64,000 nucleotides of DNA from Chitinophaga hostae. Its GTDB lineage: Bacteria > Bacteroidota > Bacteroidia > Chitinophagales > Chitinophagaceae. The stretch spans positions 434,001 through 498,000 of the forward strand of contig NZ_JAGTXB010000005.1 in assembly GCF_018224885.1 (NCBI RefSeq). Reading direction: 5' to 3'. The number at the start of each line of letters is the position of its first letter. The first letter of the stretch is position 1. The position numbers and the translations under genes were made by a program. The notes under the pieces are model-generated. The model was not told where the DNA came from. It saw nothing but the letters and a program-made list of their open reading frames with translations, and did not search any database. Below are positions 25,885 to 33,375 of the stretch, in pieces.

Positions 25885-27507
25885 TTAGAAGATGAAATTG
25901 GTACTGAGGAAGTCGGAGCTGCGCTCATTCACGATATCCTCCAGCAGTTTTTTATTGGTATCATTCATTTTGGTGGCTACCAGTGAGCGGATGGAGAATG
26001 AACGTAAGGCATCATGTACAGAGAGCGTACCTTCTGCGCTGTCTTTCCGGCCGGTGAACGGGAACACATCTGGGCCGCGCTGGCATTGGCTGTTGATATT
26101 CACCCTGCTCACCTGGTTTACCAGGGGATCAATCAGTGAAGCCACTTCATCAGGATTGTTGCTGAAGATGCTTACCTGTTGGCCATGTGGCGACTCGATC
26201 AGGTAGTCGATGGTTTCTTCTATTTCATCATAAGGCACCACAGGAATCACCGGCCCGAATTGTTCTTCCCGGTACAGTTTCATTTTATTATTGACAGGGA
26301 ATACTACTGCCGGGAATACGAATGATTCGTTGGTAACGCCGCCGTTTTCATTAACTACCGCTGCACCGTGTGCGATGGCATCGTCCAGTACTTCGCGGAT
26401 ATAGGCCGGCTTCCCCGGTTCCGCTACCGGCGTAAGTTGTACGCCCTTCTCCCATGGCATACCGAATTTCATTTTGCTGATGGAGGCGCTGAGCTGTGCA
26501 TTAAATTCATGTACAATAGAACGATGTACAAATAATATTTTGATGGCGGTACAACGTTGACCATTATACGATAATGCGCCCAGGATACATTCATTTACGG
26601 CAGATGGTATATCGGCGTGTTGCGTGATGATAGCGGTATTTTTGGCATCCAGGCTGAGTACGGCCCTCAGGCGGTTCAGTTTAGGATGATGCTTACGCAG
26701 GTCGTTGGCCACTTTGCTGGAGCCAATAAAAGCCAGCACATTGATTTTACCGGTGGCCATAATACCCGGTATCACCGCTGCGCCACGGCCGTAGATGGTG
26801 TTCACCACACCTTTCGGAAACGATTCCATGAAGGCGCGTAACAGGGGGTAATGCACCAGGGTACCGTGTTTTGGTGGTTTGAAGAGAATGGTATTACCCA
26901 TCAGCAAGGCAGGAATTAGGGTGGTGAAGGTTTCATTCAGCGGGTAGTTGAACGGCCCCATGCAAAGTACTATTCCCAGCGGCGAACGGCGGATCTGTGC
27001 AATGGTGCCTTCCTTGATTTCAAAACGGGAAGAGCTGCGGTCTATTTCCTTGAGCGCATCGATAGTGGCGTTGATATATTCTATGGTGCGGTCAAATTCC
27101 TTGACGGAGTCGGCATAGGATTTCCCGATTTCCCACATAATCAGTTTTACGATCAGGGCCCGTTGCTCTGTCATTTTGCGGGCAAATACCGTAAGACAGT
27201 TGATGCGTCCGTCCAGTCGCATAGTAGGCCATTCACCGCGGCCATTGTCGTACGCGGTAAGCGCTGCATTCAGCGCTTCAAACGCTTCCTTTTCTGTAGT
27301 CAGCGGGTAAGTGCCTATCAGTTTACGTTTCAGGCCATCCACAGTTGGAATGTTAACAGGAGAATATACCTCGCTTACCGGTCCGTCCCATTGCTTCATC
27401 TCCCCGTTTACCAGGTACTCGCGCTGATGAATTTCTGAAATACGGAACTCCTCCGGTATCTCCTTTTCTTCAACAAAGATTTTCTTTAGCTCATCTTGAA
27501 AACTCAT
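25885..27507 (-). CDS. GapN-like NADP-dependent glyceraldehyde-3-phosphate/aldehyde dehydrogenase
   Basis: A 540-residue cytoplasmic aldehyde dehydrogenase. Visible family motifs are 'GPFNYPLNETFTTLIPALLMGNTILFKPP' (read in parts: the Asn of the oxyanion hole, then the cofactor loop Lys), 'FIGSSKVA' and the catalytic Cys319 in 'YNGQRCTA'. Overall it resembles non-phosphorylating GAPDH, which oxidises glyceraldehyde-3-phosphate to 3-phosphoglycerate with NADP+; the exact substrate is inference. The position 34 residues before Cys319, where the family has the general-base Glu of 'LELGGK', is Ser285 in 'LSLDAKN', with Asp287 two residues later. The protein is slightly longer than the usual 475-500 residues because of an N-terminal extension. 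It stands alone, divergent from the next gene. Confidence 0.8.
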   Translation of the reverse strand: MSFQDELKKIFVEEKEIPEEFRISEIHQREYLVNGEMKQWDGPVSEVYSPVNIPTVDGLKRKLIGTYPLTTEKEAFEALNAALTAYDNGRGEWPTMRLDGRINCLTVFARKMTEQRALIVKLIMWEIGKSYADSVKEFDRTIEYINATIDALKEIDRSSSRFEIKEGTIAQIRRSPLGIVLCMGPFNYPLNETFTTLIPALLMGNTILFKPPKHGTLVHYPLLRAFMESFPKGVVNTIYGRGAAVIPGIMATGKINVLAFIGSSKVANDLRKHHPKLNRLRAVLSLDAKNTAIITQHADIPSAVNECILGALSYNGQRCTAIKILFVHRSIVHEFNAQLSASISKMKFGMPWEKGVQLTPVAEPGKPAYIREVLDDAIAHGAAVVNENGGVTNESFVFPAVVFPVNNKMKLYREEQFGPVIPVVPYDEIEETIDYLIESPHGQQVSIFSNNPDEVASLIDPLVNQVSRVNINSQCQRGPDVFPFTGRKDSAEGTLSVHDALRSFSIRSLVATKMNDTNKKLLEDIVNERSSDFLSTNFIF

Positions 27508-27525
27508 GTGTTAAAATTTTATGTG

Positions 27526-27559
27526 TACAAATTACACAAAATAGATTGAATAATTTGTA
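27526..27559. promoter_or_regulatory. Inverted repeat upstream of the aldehyde dehydrogenase
   Basis: TACAAATTA (27526-27534) and TAATTTGTA (27551-27559) form a perfect 9-bp inverted repeat with a 16-bp spacer, 19 bp upstream of the dehydrogenase start on the minus strand. It could be an operator or a chance A/T-rich palindrome. Confidence 0.3.
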
Positions 27560-27650
27560 TAGAATATTTCGATGAGCATGTGGGGAAAATCTATCGGGCA
27601 AATACGGGGTATTGGAAGGCGGTAAAAATGAAGGAGGAATATGGCTAACT

Positions 27651-27681
27651 TTTTTATTTTCAATGATTAACCTTAGTTTTG
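27651..27681 (+). promoter_or_regulatory. Bacteroidota-type promoter for the 27727 gene
   Basis: TAGTTTTG at 27674-27681 matches the -7 consensus TAnnTTTG, with TTTT at 27651-27654 in the -33 position and a 19-bp spacer. The motif places transcription initiation near 27688, which excludes a TTG start at 27679 for the following gene. Confidence 0.55.
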
Positions 27682-27726
27682 CCCGATGTTTTTTTTCCGG
27701 AAGGAATTTTAAAAAAATGTGTGCGC

Positions 27727-28563
27727 ATGCCCTTGATAAAAGTTTTGATCACTGTTAAAAGTTACCCTACTACGTCTTCCCATTATGATGAACAGGTGAG
27801 TATTGCCGGTTTTACGAAGGATGGTATTTTTATCAGGATATACCCCATTCCATTTACAAAGAAAACTTATGATGAACAATACCAGCTTTATGATTGGATA
27901 GAGATGGACCTGGTGCGGAGCACCACGGATTTCAGGTTGGACACTTTCAGACCTGTAACGGTGGATGCGCCGGTAAAGAAAACAGGCCATCTTGGTACAG
28001 AAGACCATTGGAGCGAGCGGAAGGCCCTTATCCTGAAGAATGTATACCGGAATTTGTCGACCATACTGATGGAAGCGAAACACGAAGCGTTTTATACTTC
28101 GCTGGCTGTGTTTAAACCCGCCAGGATATTGGGTTTCCTGGTGGAAGAAACAGACCGGGAATGGAACAGCGGCCAACTGGAGAAACTGGCGGCAGAGAAG
28201 AACCGCGGCCAGGTATTTGAGCAGCCGGAAGATCCTTTTGCAGTGATGAATAAACTGCCGTACAAATTTTCTTTTCGTTTTACAGATGATAAAAATGAGG
28301 AAGTAACGTTGCCGGTAGAAGACTGGCAACTGGCGTCCCTCTACTGGAAAAGTCTGAAAAAATACAGCGGCCCCGACAAAGAACAGAAGGCTATTATGGA
28401 GGTAAGAAAAAAATACCTGCAGGAATATGCCAGGAATACGGATCTGTATTTCTTCCTGGGTACCACGCAAAACGTTCATGCCGCATCGAAGCAGCCCTTT
28501 ACCATTGTTGGATTGTTTCATCCTACCACGCCGCCGGCCGTGATACAGGGCAGTTTATTTTAG
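27727..28563 (+). CDS. Conserved protein of unknown function
   Basis: I do not recognise a named family with confidence. The 278-residue soluble protein begins 'MPLIKVLITVKSYPTTSSHY', then 'EQVSIAGFTKDGIFIRIYPIPF', a 'IEMDLVRSTTDFR' segment, and ends 'FTIVGLFHPTTPP'. I recall similar 'KTYPT.S..YDE.VC.AG...DG.WIRIYPVPFR' proteins in many bacteria without assigned function, so it is probably a real conserved gene. There is no signal peptide or membrane segment. ATG 27727 is preferred (GTG 27721 is possible) because the frame's earlier TTG at 27679 lies inside the promoter -7 element. GGAAGGA near 27699-27705 may serve as a rather distant ribosome site. It is single, with divergent and convergent neighbours. 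Confidence 0.75.
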   Translation: MPLIKVLITVKSYPTTSSHYDEQVSIAGFTKDGIFIRIYPIPFTKKTYDEQYQLYDWIEMDLVRSTTDFRLDTFRPVTVDAPVKKTGHLGTEDHWSERKALILKNVYRNLSTILMEAKHEAFYTSLAVFKPARILGFLVEETDREWNSGQLEKLAAEKNRGQVFEQPEDPFAVMNKLPYKFSFRFTDDKNEEVTLPVEDWQLASLYWKSLKKYSGPDKEQKAIMEVRKKYLQEYARNTDLYFFLGTTQNVHAASKQPFTIVGLFHPTTPPAVIQGSLF

Positions 28564-28576
28564 GGTTGATATAAAA

Positions 28577-28611
28577 CTGCCCCTGCAACTCCATTCTATT
28601 CGCAGGGGCAG
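28577..28611. terminator. Hairpin between convergent genes
   Basis: CTGCCCCTGC (28577-28586) and GCAGGGGCAG (28602-28611) form a perfect 10-bp stem with a 15-nt loop, just after the stop of the 27727 gene and before the 3' end of the convergent secreted-protein gene. No clear T-run follows on either strand. Confidence 0.6.
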
Positions 28612-28659
28612 GAGATGTGCAGCTGTGGTTTTTCGTGTTATTTTCCGGTTTTGCTGGTA

Positions 28660-29118
28660 TTACCAGCTCAGCGTCGCCAGTACATCCTCATCGGTATCAT
28701 CATTGGGATCGCTGGGGTTGGGGTAAATGTTGGCCGTTAACCGGTACTGATCCCCTGCAATGAGGGTGTATGACGTTGTTCTGTAAGTGCTTTCACCCGG
28801 GAACGTTGTGTATCTCAGGTAAGTGCCTTTAGTCAGGTTTTCGATCGTTACATAGGGTTGTTTAACGCTATGCCATAAAGGGATGTTCAGCGTGAGCTGT
28901 ACGCTTCCTGAAACCGCAGCTATAAATACGGCGCTTCTGTAGGGATCATTCGGCAGATCATCTTTCTTGGCAGCAACAAATACCTGGCCGCTTGCTTTTT
29001 CCGTTACGGTACCGGAAGTCGTCATTTCAGACCGGGTGTTTGAATTAGACTGCGCATGCAGGGCAACGGAAGTAAATAATGCAAGGTACAGTGAAAGGTG
29101 TTTTGCGATGTTTTGCAT
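28660..29118 (-). CDS. Small secreted protein of unknown function
   Basis: A 152-residue protein with a clear signal peptide (about residues 1-22, 'LYLALFTSVALHAQ'). The mature part is rich in Thr and Ser, with beta-type segments ('VQLTLNIPLWHSV', 'YRTTSYTLIAGDQYRLTANI') and an acidic 'DPNDDTDEDV' stretch near the C-terminus. I do not recognise a family. It is probably periplasmic or exported, with a single small beta-sandwich domain. The start ATG at 29118 gives the best signal peptide. It has no operon partner; the next gene upstream is divergent. Confidence 0.7.
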   Translation of the reverse strand: MQNIAKHLSLYLALFTSVALHAQSNSNTRSEMTTSGTVTEKASGQVFVAAKKDDLPNDPYRSAVFIAAVSGSVQLTLNIPLWHSVKQPYVTIENLTKGTYLRYTTFPGESTYRTTSYTLIAGDQYRLTANIYPNPSDPNDDTDEDVLATLSW

Positions 29119-29377
29119 GTTGTAAGGGTTTAATTTTGAGTAATCTAATGGTGCTTTAAATGGTACACAAAAAACCGCAGCTGCTTATAACAAAACCGGA
29201 TGTATGCATCTTGTTCAATGCAATAAGGGTCATGGATATCTTCCCGCAGGCAATAAACTAAAGATAGCGCAAATTCGATATAGCACTGGCCCTGCCATAC
29301 GAGATAATAATTTATTAATCCCCGCGTTAACCGTCTGCCCAAAATATTATCTTTCATCAACAATAAACAACCAACAA

Positions 29378-29788
29378 ATGAGCAACCAGGTGCAATACAT
29401 CAACCCGGACGGGCTTATGAAAAACCCGGCGTTTTCACAGGTGGTGACCACCCACGGAAAAGGAAAAACGATTTATATCGGCGGACAGGATGCGATCACT
29501 GCGCAACGGGAAATAGTAGGGAAGGGAGACATCGGGAAACAGACGGAGCAGGTGATGGAGAATTTGCAGACGGCGCTTGCAGCCTGCGGCGCAACTTTTG
29601 ACCACGTGGTGAAGTTAACCATCTATATCGTACAGGGCCAGGATTTGTATAAAGGGTTCCAGGCTTCCCAAAAGTTTATAGGTCACCTGGCCAATCCTCC
29701 CGCGATTTCCGGCTTTTTTGTTGCAGCATTGGCTAATCCTGCATATTTGGTAGAAATAGATGCTATTGCATTTCTCCCGGAGGAATAA
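29378..29788 (+). CDS. RidA family protein (enamine/imine deaminase-like)
   Basis: A 136-residue protein of the YjgF/RidA family, which hydrolyses reactive enamine/imine intermediates from PLP enzymes. Seen in the sequence: 'IYIGGQDAI', 'IGKQTEQVMENLQTALAACG', 'HVVKLTIYIV' and a C-terminal 'AYLVEIDAIAFLPEE'. The usual substrate-binding Arg in the '.R..VEV.A.A' segment is not present: the residue before 'VEIDAIA' is Leu and the stretch reads 'PAYLVEIDAIA'. It may therefore belong to a RidA subfamily without deaminase activity. ATG 29378 is the start that gives the normal family length; an upstream in-frame extension to 29204 has no homology-like character. Confidence 0.85.
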   Translation: MSNQVQYINPDGLMKNPAFSQVVTTHGKGKTIYIGGQDAITAQREIVGKGDIGKQTEQVMENLQTALAACGATFDHVVKLTIYIVQGQDLYKGFQASQKFIGHLANPPAISGFFVAALANPAYLVEIDAIAFLPEE

Positions 29789-29802
29789 AAATTTACAGAC
29801 CC

Positions 29803-30390
29803 TTATTCTTTTTTCCGGGCAGAATCCTTGTCGGCGGAAATTTTGTAATCATCGGGGGAAATACCTTTTACTCCCTTGGGCTTTTTGGGGTGCGGCAGTA
29901 CACTAATGGAATCAACCACCGGGCGGGGCTTCCCGAGGCGGGGCTCCCATTTGCCCAGCGGAAGTACCCGTTCTGTGGTGGAATCGGCAGTATGCACGCT
30001 GTCGGGGGCAGATCCCGATACTGATGCGGAGTCTTTCTTTACCGGTATGGGTAGAACCGGTATCATTTTCTTTTCAGGGTGTTCTATCAGCACCGGGCTA
30101 TCGGTAACCGGTGCGGTTATTACTGGCGCAGGCGCCTGCTGTTGTGGAGGTTTAATATTTTTTTGTGGACGACTGCTATACCACCAAAGCGCGGTCACAG
30201 CTATCGTGATGGCCGCAAAACCGTACCAGCCTTTTCCTTTCAGCTTAGGCGCGGTTTTTTTATCCGGTACATCAATAGCCGTATCCAGCTGCGTTTCAAT
30301 GCTGGCCCAGATACTGTCTGCCATATCCGGCACAGGAATCTGTTCCAGCTTTGCTGCTATTAAATGGTCATATGGTGTGTTTGTATCCAC
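29803..30390 (-). CDS. Probable membrane-bound anti-sigma-like protein
   Basis: A 195-residue protein with an N-terminal cytoplasmic part ('AAKLEQIPVPDMADSIWASI', resembling short anti-sigma N-termini), one transmembrane helix (about residues 53-69, 'WYGFAAITIAVTALWWY'), then a Pro/Lys/Ser-rich periplasmic tail of low complexity. The start is GTG at 30390, overlapping the sigma stop in TAGTG, so translation is probably coupled to the upstream sigma gene. The role as that sigma factor's regulator is inferred from position and topology. No ZAS zinc motif (HxxxCxxC) is visible. Confidence 0.65.
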   Translation of the reverse strand: MDTNTPYDHLIAAKLEQIPVPDMADSIWASIETQLDTAIDVPDKKTAPKLKGKGWYGFAAITIAVTALWWYSSRPQKNIKPPQQQAPAPVITAPVTDSPVLIEHPEKKMIPVLPIPVKKDSASVSGSAPDSVHTADSTTERVLPLGKWEPRLGKPRPVVDSISVLPHPKKPKGVKGISPDDYKISADKDSARKKE

Positions 30391-30970
30391 TAAGTTTTAA
30401 TTGCTGCCAGTTTTTGTTGAAGAATTTTTCTCGCCTCACTCAGGTGCCATTTGCTGGTACCTTCACTGATACTTAATTGTCCTGCAATTTCTTTGTGCGT
30501 ATAGCCGTCAATGGCATACAACACAAAAACGGCATGGGTAGCTGGCGGCAACTGCCGTACCAGCGCCAGTATAGCTGCCGCATCGGTTTTTTCAATGATG
30601 TCGTTGTTAATATAAGGCTCTTCCACAGTATCCAGCTGCAGGCTGGTAAAACGGCTGCGTTGTTTTATATGGTCTAATGATTCATTGATGACGATCTTTT
30701 TCAACCAGCCATGAAAATTTCCTTTGGTGGCATCAAACGTTTGGATGCTTCTGAACATTTTTACAAATGCATGTCCCAGGATGTCAGCAGCTTCATGTTC
30801 ATCAATAGCATAGCGCATGGCAATGGTCATAGCAAAGCCATAGAGCAGCCGGTATAGCTGCTCCTGTGCCTTCCTGTTGCCATTGCGGCACTCAATGATG
30901 ATATTGCTTAAATCCTGTTCCAGCTGCTTATCTTATCCGGGTCGCCCAATTGACTACCATTTTGCGTCAT
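30390..30970 (-). pseudogene. ECF RNA polymerase sigma factor, frameshifted by a 5-bp tandem duplication
   Basis: The C-terminal part, read from 30935 down to 30390, is a clear sigma-70/ECF protein: region 2 'ADILGHAFVKMFRSIQTFD...GWLKKIVINESLDHIKQ' and region 4 'LPPATHAVFVLYAIDGYTHKEIAGQLSISEG'. The frame stays open upstream of the ATG at 30830 through 'LSNIIIECRNGNRKAQEQLY', typical region 2.1, but no ATG, GTG or TTG is available before the stop at 30933-30935. On the plus strand CTTAT is duplicated in tandem (30927-30931 and 30932-30936). Removing one copy joins this frame to ATG 30970 (M-T-Q-N-G-S-Q-L-G-D-P-D-K, then Q-L-E-Q-D-L) and gives a normal 191-residue sigma factor overlapping the lipoprotein stop by 17 nt. 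As written the gene is disrupted, unless it initiates at a non-standard codon. Confidence 0.8.
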
Positions 30971-31778
30971 TTACTTTTCTGGCCAGAATGGCGCTGGCAA
31001 TAGCACTGATATTTAGTTTCTCGCTCGCATCCAGTTCATTATAGAACCAGATATTGCGGTCGATCATATCCACAATAGCCACCACACCGCCACTGGTGCT
31101 TAGTTCATAACCCGACAGCAATTTAAATGGCAATTTGCCGGTTTTGCCATCAGAAAGGGCGGTGTTTTTTATACTTAATGCCTTTATAAAAATGGTATCG
31201 GCGCCATTGGTGGCCAGCCCATTGTCTTCCGGCCTGATATAGGTAAACGGATTTTTGTCGTTCTCTGCTTTCCGGTCATAAATATTGGTCATCAGCAGCT
31301 CCCAGTTTTTGCTCTCCTGTGTGGTATCTACGCTGATGAGCGCCGAAAACACGTATTTATATTGCTGTAGTTGCTCAAAGCCGCTGAAAGGGCTTTGCTT
31401 ACCGATAATTTCGTATTCGAGCTTTTTGGTCACTTCTTTTTCATCTCCATACACTTCCACACTATGGCGCCCGTCTGATAAGGCATAGCGGAATTTCGCC
31501 TTTTCTTTGGTCACCGATTCAGTTTTCTGAATACCCACTTTATTCCACAGGAGGTTTTCCAGGAAGAAACCTCGCCCGCCCCAGCCGGGATAACTCAAAT
31601 GGATCCCCCTTTTTATTTTGGAGGTGGTAAACTGGCCAAAGGACATTTTGTTTCCCCTTGCGCCACTCACATGCTGCATGGTGGCCTGTTGCCTGAAGGC
31701 GTCGGGAATGGCCAGTTTGATGGAAGTACAACTGGTTAAACAGGCGATCGCCGCCGTTACTATAACACTATTTTTCAT
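30954..31778 (-). CDS. Lipoprotein of unknown function
   Basis: A 274-residue protein with a lipoprotein signal peptide and lipobox 'CLTSC' (Cys17), hence anchored to a membrane in the envelope. The mature part has no family that I recognise; it contains a 'YPGWGGRGFFLENLLW' segment, a 'SALISVDTTQESKNWEL' region and 'YELSTSGGVVAIVDMIDRNIW'. It lies directly upstream of the sigma factor and in the repaired reading would overlap it by 17 nt, so it may be co-transcribed with the sigma/anti-sigma pair. Whether it senses or responds to the same signal is inference only. Confidence 0.75.
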   Translation of the reverse strand: MKNSVIVTAAIACLTSCTSIKLAIPDAFRQQATMQHVSGARGNKMSFGQFTTSKIKRGIHLSYPGWGGRGFFLENLLWNKVGIQKTESVTKEKAKFRYALSDGRHSVEVYGDEKEVTKKLEYEIIGKQSPFSGFEQLQQYKYVFSALISVDTTQESKNWELLMTNIYDRKAENDKNPFTYIRPEDNGLATNGADTIFIKALSIKNTALSDGKTGKLPFKLLSGYELSTSGGVVAIVDMIDRNIWFYNELDASEKLNISAIASAILARKVNDAKW

Positions 31779-31835
31779 CTCATTCTTTTGACATCCGGGA
31801 TAATCCCTTCAATAGTACCTCCTTTTTTTCACAAA

Positions 31836-31881
31836 GGTTGGGGAGGTTGAAAAAAAAATTTTTTTCGCAGGCACCCCAACC
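31836..31881. promoter_or_regulatory. Hairpin with A/T core between divergent lipoprotein genes
   Basis: GGTTGGGG (31836-31843) and CCCCAACC (31874-31881) form an 8-bp stem around a run of A residues followed by a run of T residues that can pair with each other. It lies 40 bp upstream of the lipocalin-like gene in the divergent intergenic region and is probably part of its 5' leader. Confidence 0.4.
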
Positions 31882-31921
31882 ATCGGAGGGGCTACGGGGG
31901 TACTATCATCAAACAAAATAT

Positions 31922-32365
31922 ATGAAAACAATTACTATGAAATGGGCATTAATGGGTATCGCTGCGGCTACCATCCTCTTCTCCTGCAAAAAAGAAAAAA
32001 GTGAGCCGGCAGGATGCAGTATCAGTATGACTGGCCTTGCCGGGGCTTACAAATTAACAGCGTTGGAGTATAAGGCCAGTGCTGCCGCAAAGCCGGTCGA
32101 CTACCTGGCAGCCATGGAGGCCTGCGAAAAAGATGATATCATCACGTTAAAAAGCGATGGCACCTACCAGTATAGTGACCAGGGAACTGTTTGTACCCCT
32201 GTGAAAAATGATCAGGGTACCTGGCAGGTGAAAGGAAATACCTTAACCAGCGATGGGACTTTAAATGGTACTGTGGCAAGCTACGACTGTAAAACAATGG
32301 TGTATTATGTTGAAAACTCAATTGTAGCGGGAGACAGGCTGACGTTTACCATGGTAAAGCAATAA
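31922..32365 (+). CDS. Lipocalin-like lipoprotein
   Basis: A 147-residue lipoprotein with a signal peptide and lipobox 'LFSC' (Cys20), followed by 'KKEKSEP'. The mature domain 'LAGAYKLTALEYKAS...CEKDDIITLKSDGTYQYSD...GTWQVKGNTL' is typical of the lipocalin-like small lipoproteins abundant in Bacteroidota. Four cysteines in the mature part (in 'AGCSI', 'EACEK', 'TVCTP', 'YDCKT') may form disulphides. ATG 31922 is chosen because it gives the lipoprotein signal; the open frame further upstream is non-coding leader. Function is unknown, possibly ligand binding in the periplasm. Confidence 0.75.
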   Translation: MKTITMKWALMGIAAATILFSCKKEKSEPAGCSISMTGLAGAYKLTALEYKASAAAKPVDYLAAMEACEKDDIITLKSDGTYQYSDQGTVCTPVKNDQGTWQVKGNTLTSDGTLNGTVASYDCKTMVYYVENSIVAGDRLTFTMVKQ

Positions 32366-32375
32366 GCGACCAGAC

Positions 32376-32403
32376 GCCCGGAGGACGCATTTTGCGCCCT
32401 CCG
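32376..32403 (+). terminator. Hairpin downstream of the lipocalin-like gene
   Basis: CCGGAGG and CCTCCGG pair around an inner CGCA-TTT-TGCG stem, 10 bp after the stop codon. A second GC-rich stem (GCGGGA/TCCCGC) follows at about 32410-32427. Neither has a strong T-run. Confidence 0.5.
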
Positions 32404-32559
32404 GCAAGGAGCGGGAACAACTCCCGCCATATCAATTTATAGTGTATATATGACACATAATAAATATCCTGTATTTATACGCTGGTGAGATTGTTCGAAA
32501 TGCTGATTCATACTAGGTTTTAGCGGATTTTGATGAAGGGTGTTGCGTTCGTAATGCTA

Positions 32560-32590
32560 TTTGAAATGTAAAACATTTTCCGCAACTTCG
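32560..32590 (+). promoter_or_regulatory. Probable promoter of the ECF sigma/SusCD locus
   Basis: TTTG (32560-32563), a 19-bp spacer, then CAACTTCG (32583-32590), a two-mismatch version of TAnnTTTG. It is 29 bp upstream of the sigma ATG. The spacing is exact for the Bacteroidota housekeeping promoter. Confidence 0.45.
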
Positions 32591-32619
32591 CACTTAAACC
32601 AACCGAATCGACCAGGATA

Positions 32620-33210
32620 ATGCAGGATGACAAAGATATATGGGAGGCTTTTCGATCAGGAGATGAATCCTCTCTGCAAATAATCTTTGATAAATATTAT
32701 GCACCACTCTTTAATTATGGTCATAGGTTTTCTGCCGATGATCACCTGATAGAAGATGCGTTACAAGACCTGTTTGTTAAGCTCTGGAAGAACCGGGATA
32801 GTATTAAAGACACTAATTCCGTTAAAAATTACTTGTATAAGTCGTTTCGCCGCGTACTGCTCCGCATACTGGAAGTACAGCAGCGCAAATATAGTTTCGC
32901 TGTATTGGACGAATGGTCCGAACCGGGCGGAGAGATGGCTTATGATCAAACCATGATCAGCCGCGAGCGACTGGAAGAAATACGCGGCAACCTATTGGCT
33001 GCTTTGGAAAAAATGACACCCCGGCAAAGGGAAATCATACACCTCCGCTACTATGAGGAAATGGAATACGAAGAAATAGCAGCACTCATGCAACTTTCCG
33101 TTTCCAGCACTTACAAATTACTATATAAAGCCATCGATACCCTCCGGCAATACTTATCCAAAACTGATCTCCTTATTTTACTGACCGCTGTTTCATTGAA
33201 AAAAATCTAA
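32620..33210 (+). CDS. FecI-like ECF sigma factor
   Basis: A 196-residue ECF sigma factor of the Bacteroidota FecI-like family. Region 2: 'FDKYYAPLFNYGHRF...IEDALQDLFVKLWKNRDSI...VKNYLYKSFRRVLLR'. Region 4: 'LEKMTPRQREIIHLRYYEEMEYEEIAALMQLSVSSTYKLLYKAI'. A short hydrophobic tail (LLILLTAVSLKKI) ends the protein. It is followed by FecR and SusC, the standard cell-surface signalling arrangement: the TonB-dependent receptor with an STN domain signals through FecR to release sigma, which then transcribes the receptor operon. Its start codon lies 29 bp after a plausible promoter. Confidence 0.93.
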   Translation: MQDDKDIWEAFRSGDESSLQIIFDKYYAPLFNYGHRFSADDHLIEDALQDLFVKLWKNRDSIKDTNSVKNYLYKSFRRVLLRILEVQQRKYSFAVLDEWSEPGGEMAYDQTMISRERLEEIRGNLLAALEKMTPRQREIIHLRYYEEMEYEEIAALMQLSVSSTYKLLYKAIDTLRQYLSKTDLLILLTAVSLKKI

Positions 33211-33295
33211 GGCGGCGTTCTTTAATAGTGTGAATGTTAGAAAATATTCAATTTCTAATCATAAAAATAAAATTATTGATTTTTTAATCCCGGGA

Positions 33296-33375
33296 AGGGA
33301 TAAAAATTCAGGGAGTAGTGTATATATAATCAGCTAGGGATAAAAATTCAGGGAGTAGTGTATATATAATCAGCT
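33296..33375 (+). repeat. Exact 40-bp tandem direct repeat abutting the fecR start codon
   Basis: Two identical 40-bp copies, 33296-33335 and 33336-33375, each beginning AGGGATAAAAATTCAGGGAG and ending TATATATAATCAGCT. The second copy ends at the base before the fecR ATG (33376); in the first copy the same position is AGG. The unit contains purine-rich GGGAG and a TATAAT-like run, so the duplication repeats the whole 5' leader, including any promoter or ribosome site in it. Confidence 0.97.

Noticed and set aside
27709..28521. 270-codon minus-strand frame opposite the 27727 gene
   Set aside because: The plus-strand frame has a promoter, a sensible start and protein-like composition; the minus frame is Phe/Cys/Arg-rich shadow.
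29204..29377. 58-residue N-terminal extension of RidA
   Set aside because: The extension is Cys/Lys-rich leader sequence without family character; ATG 29378 gives the standard RidA length.
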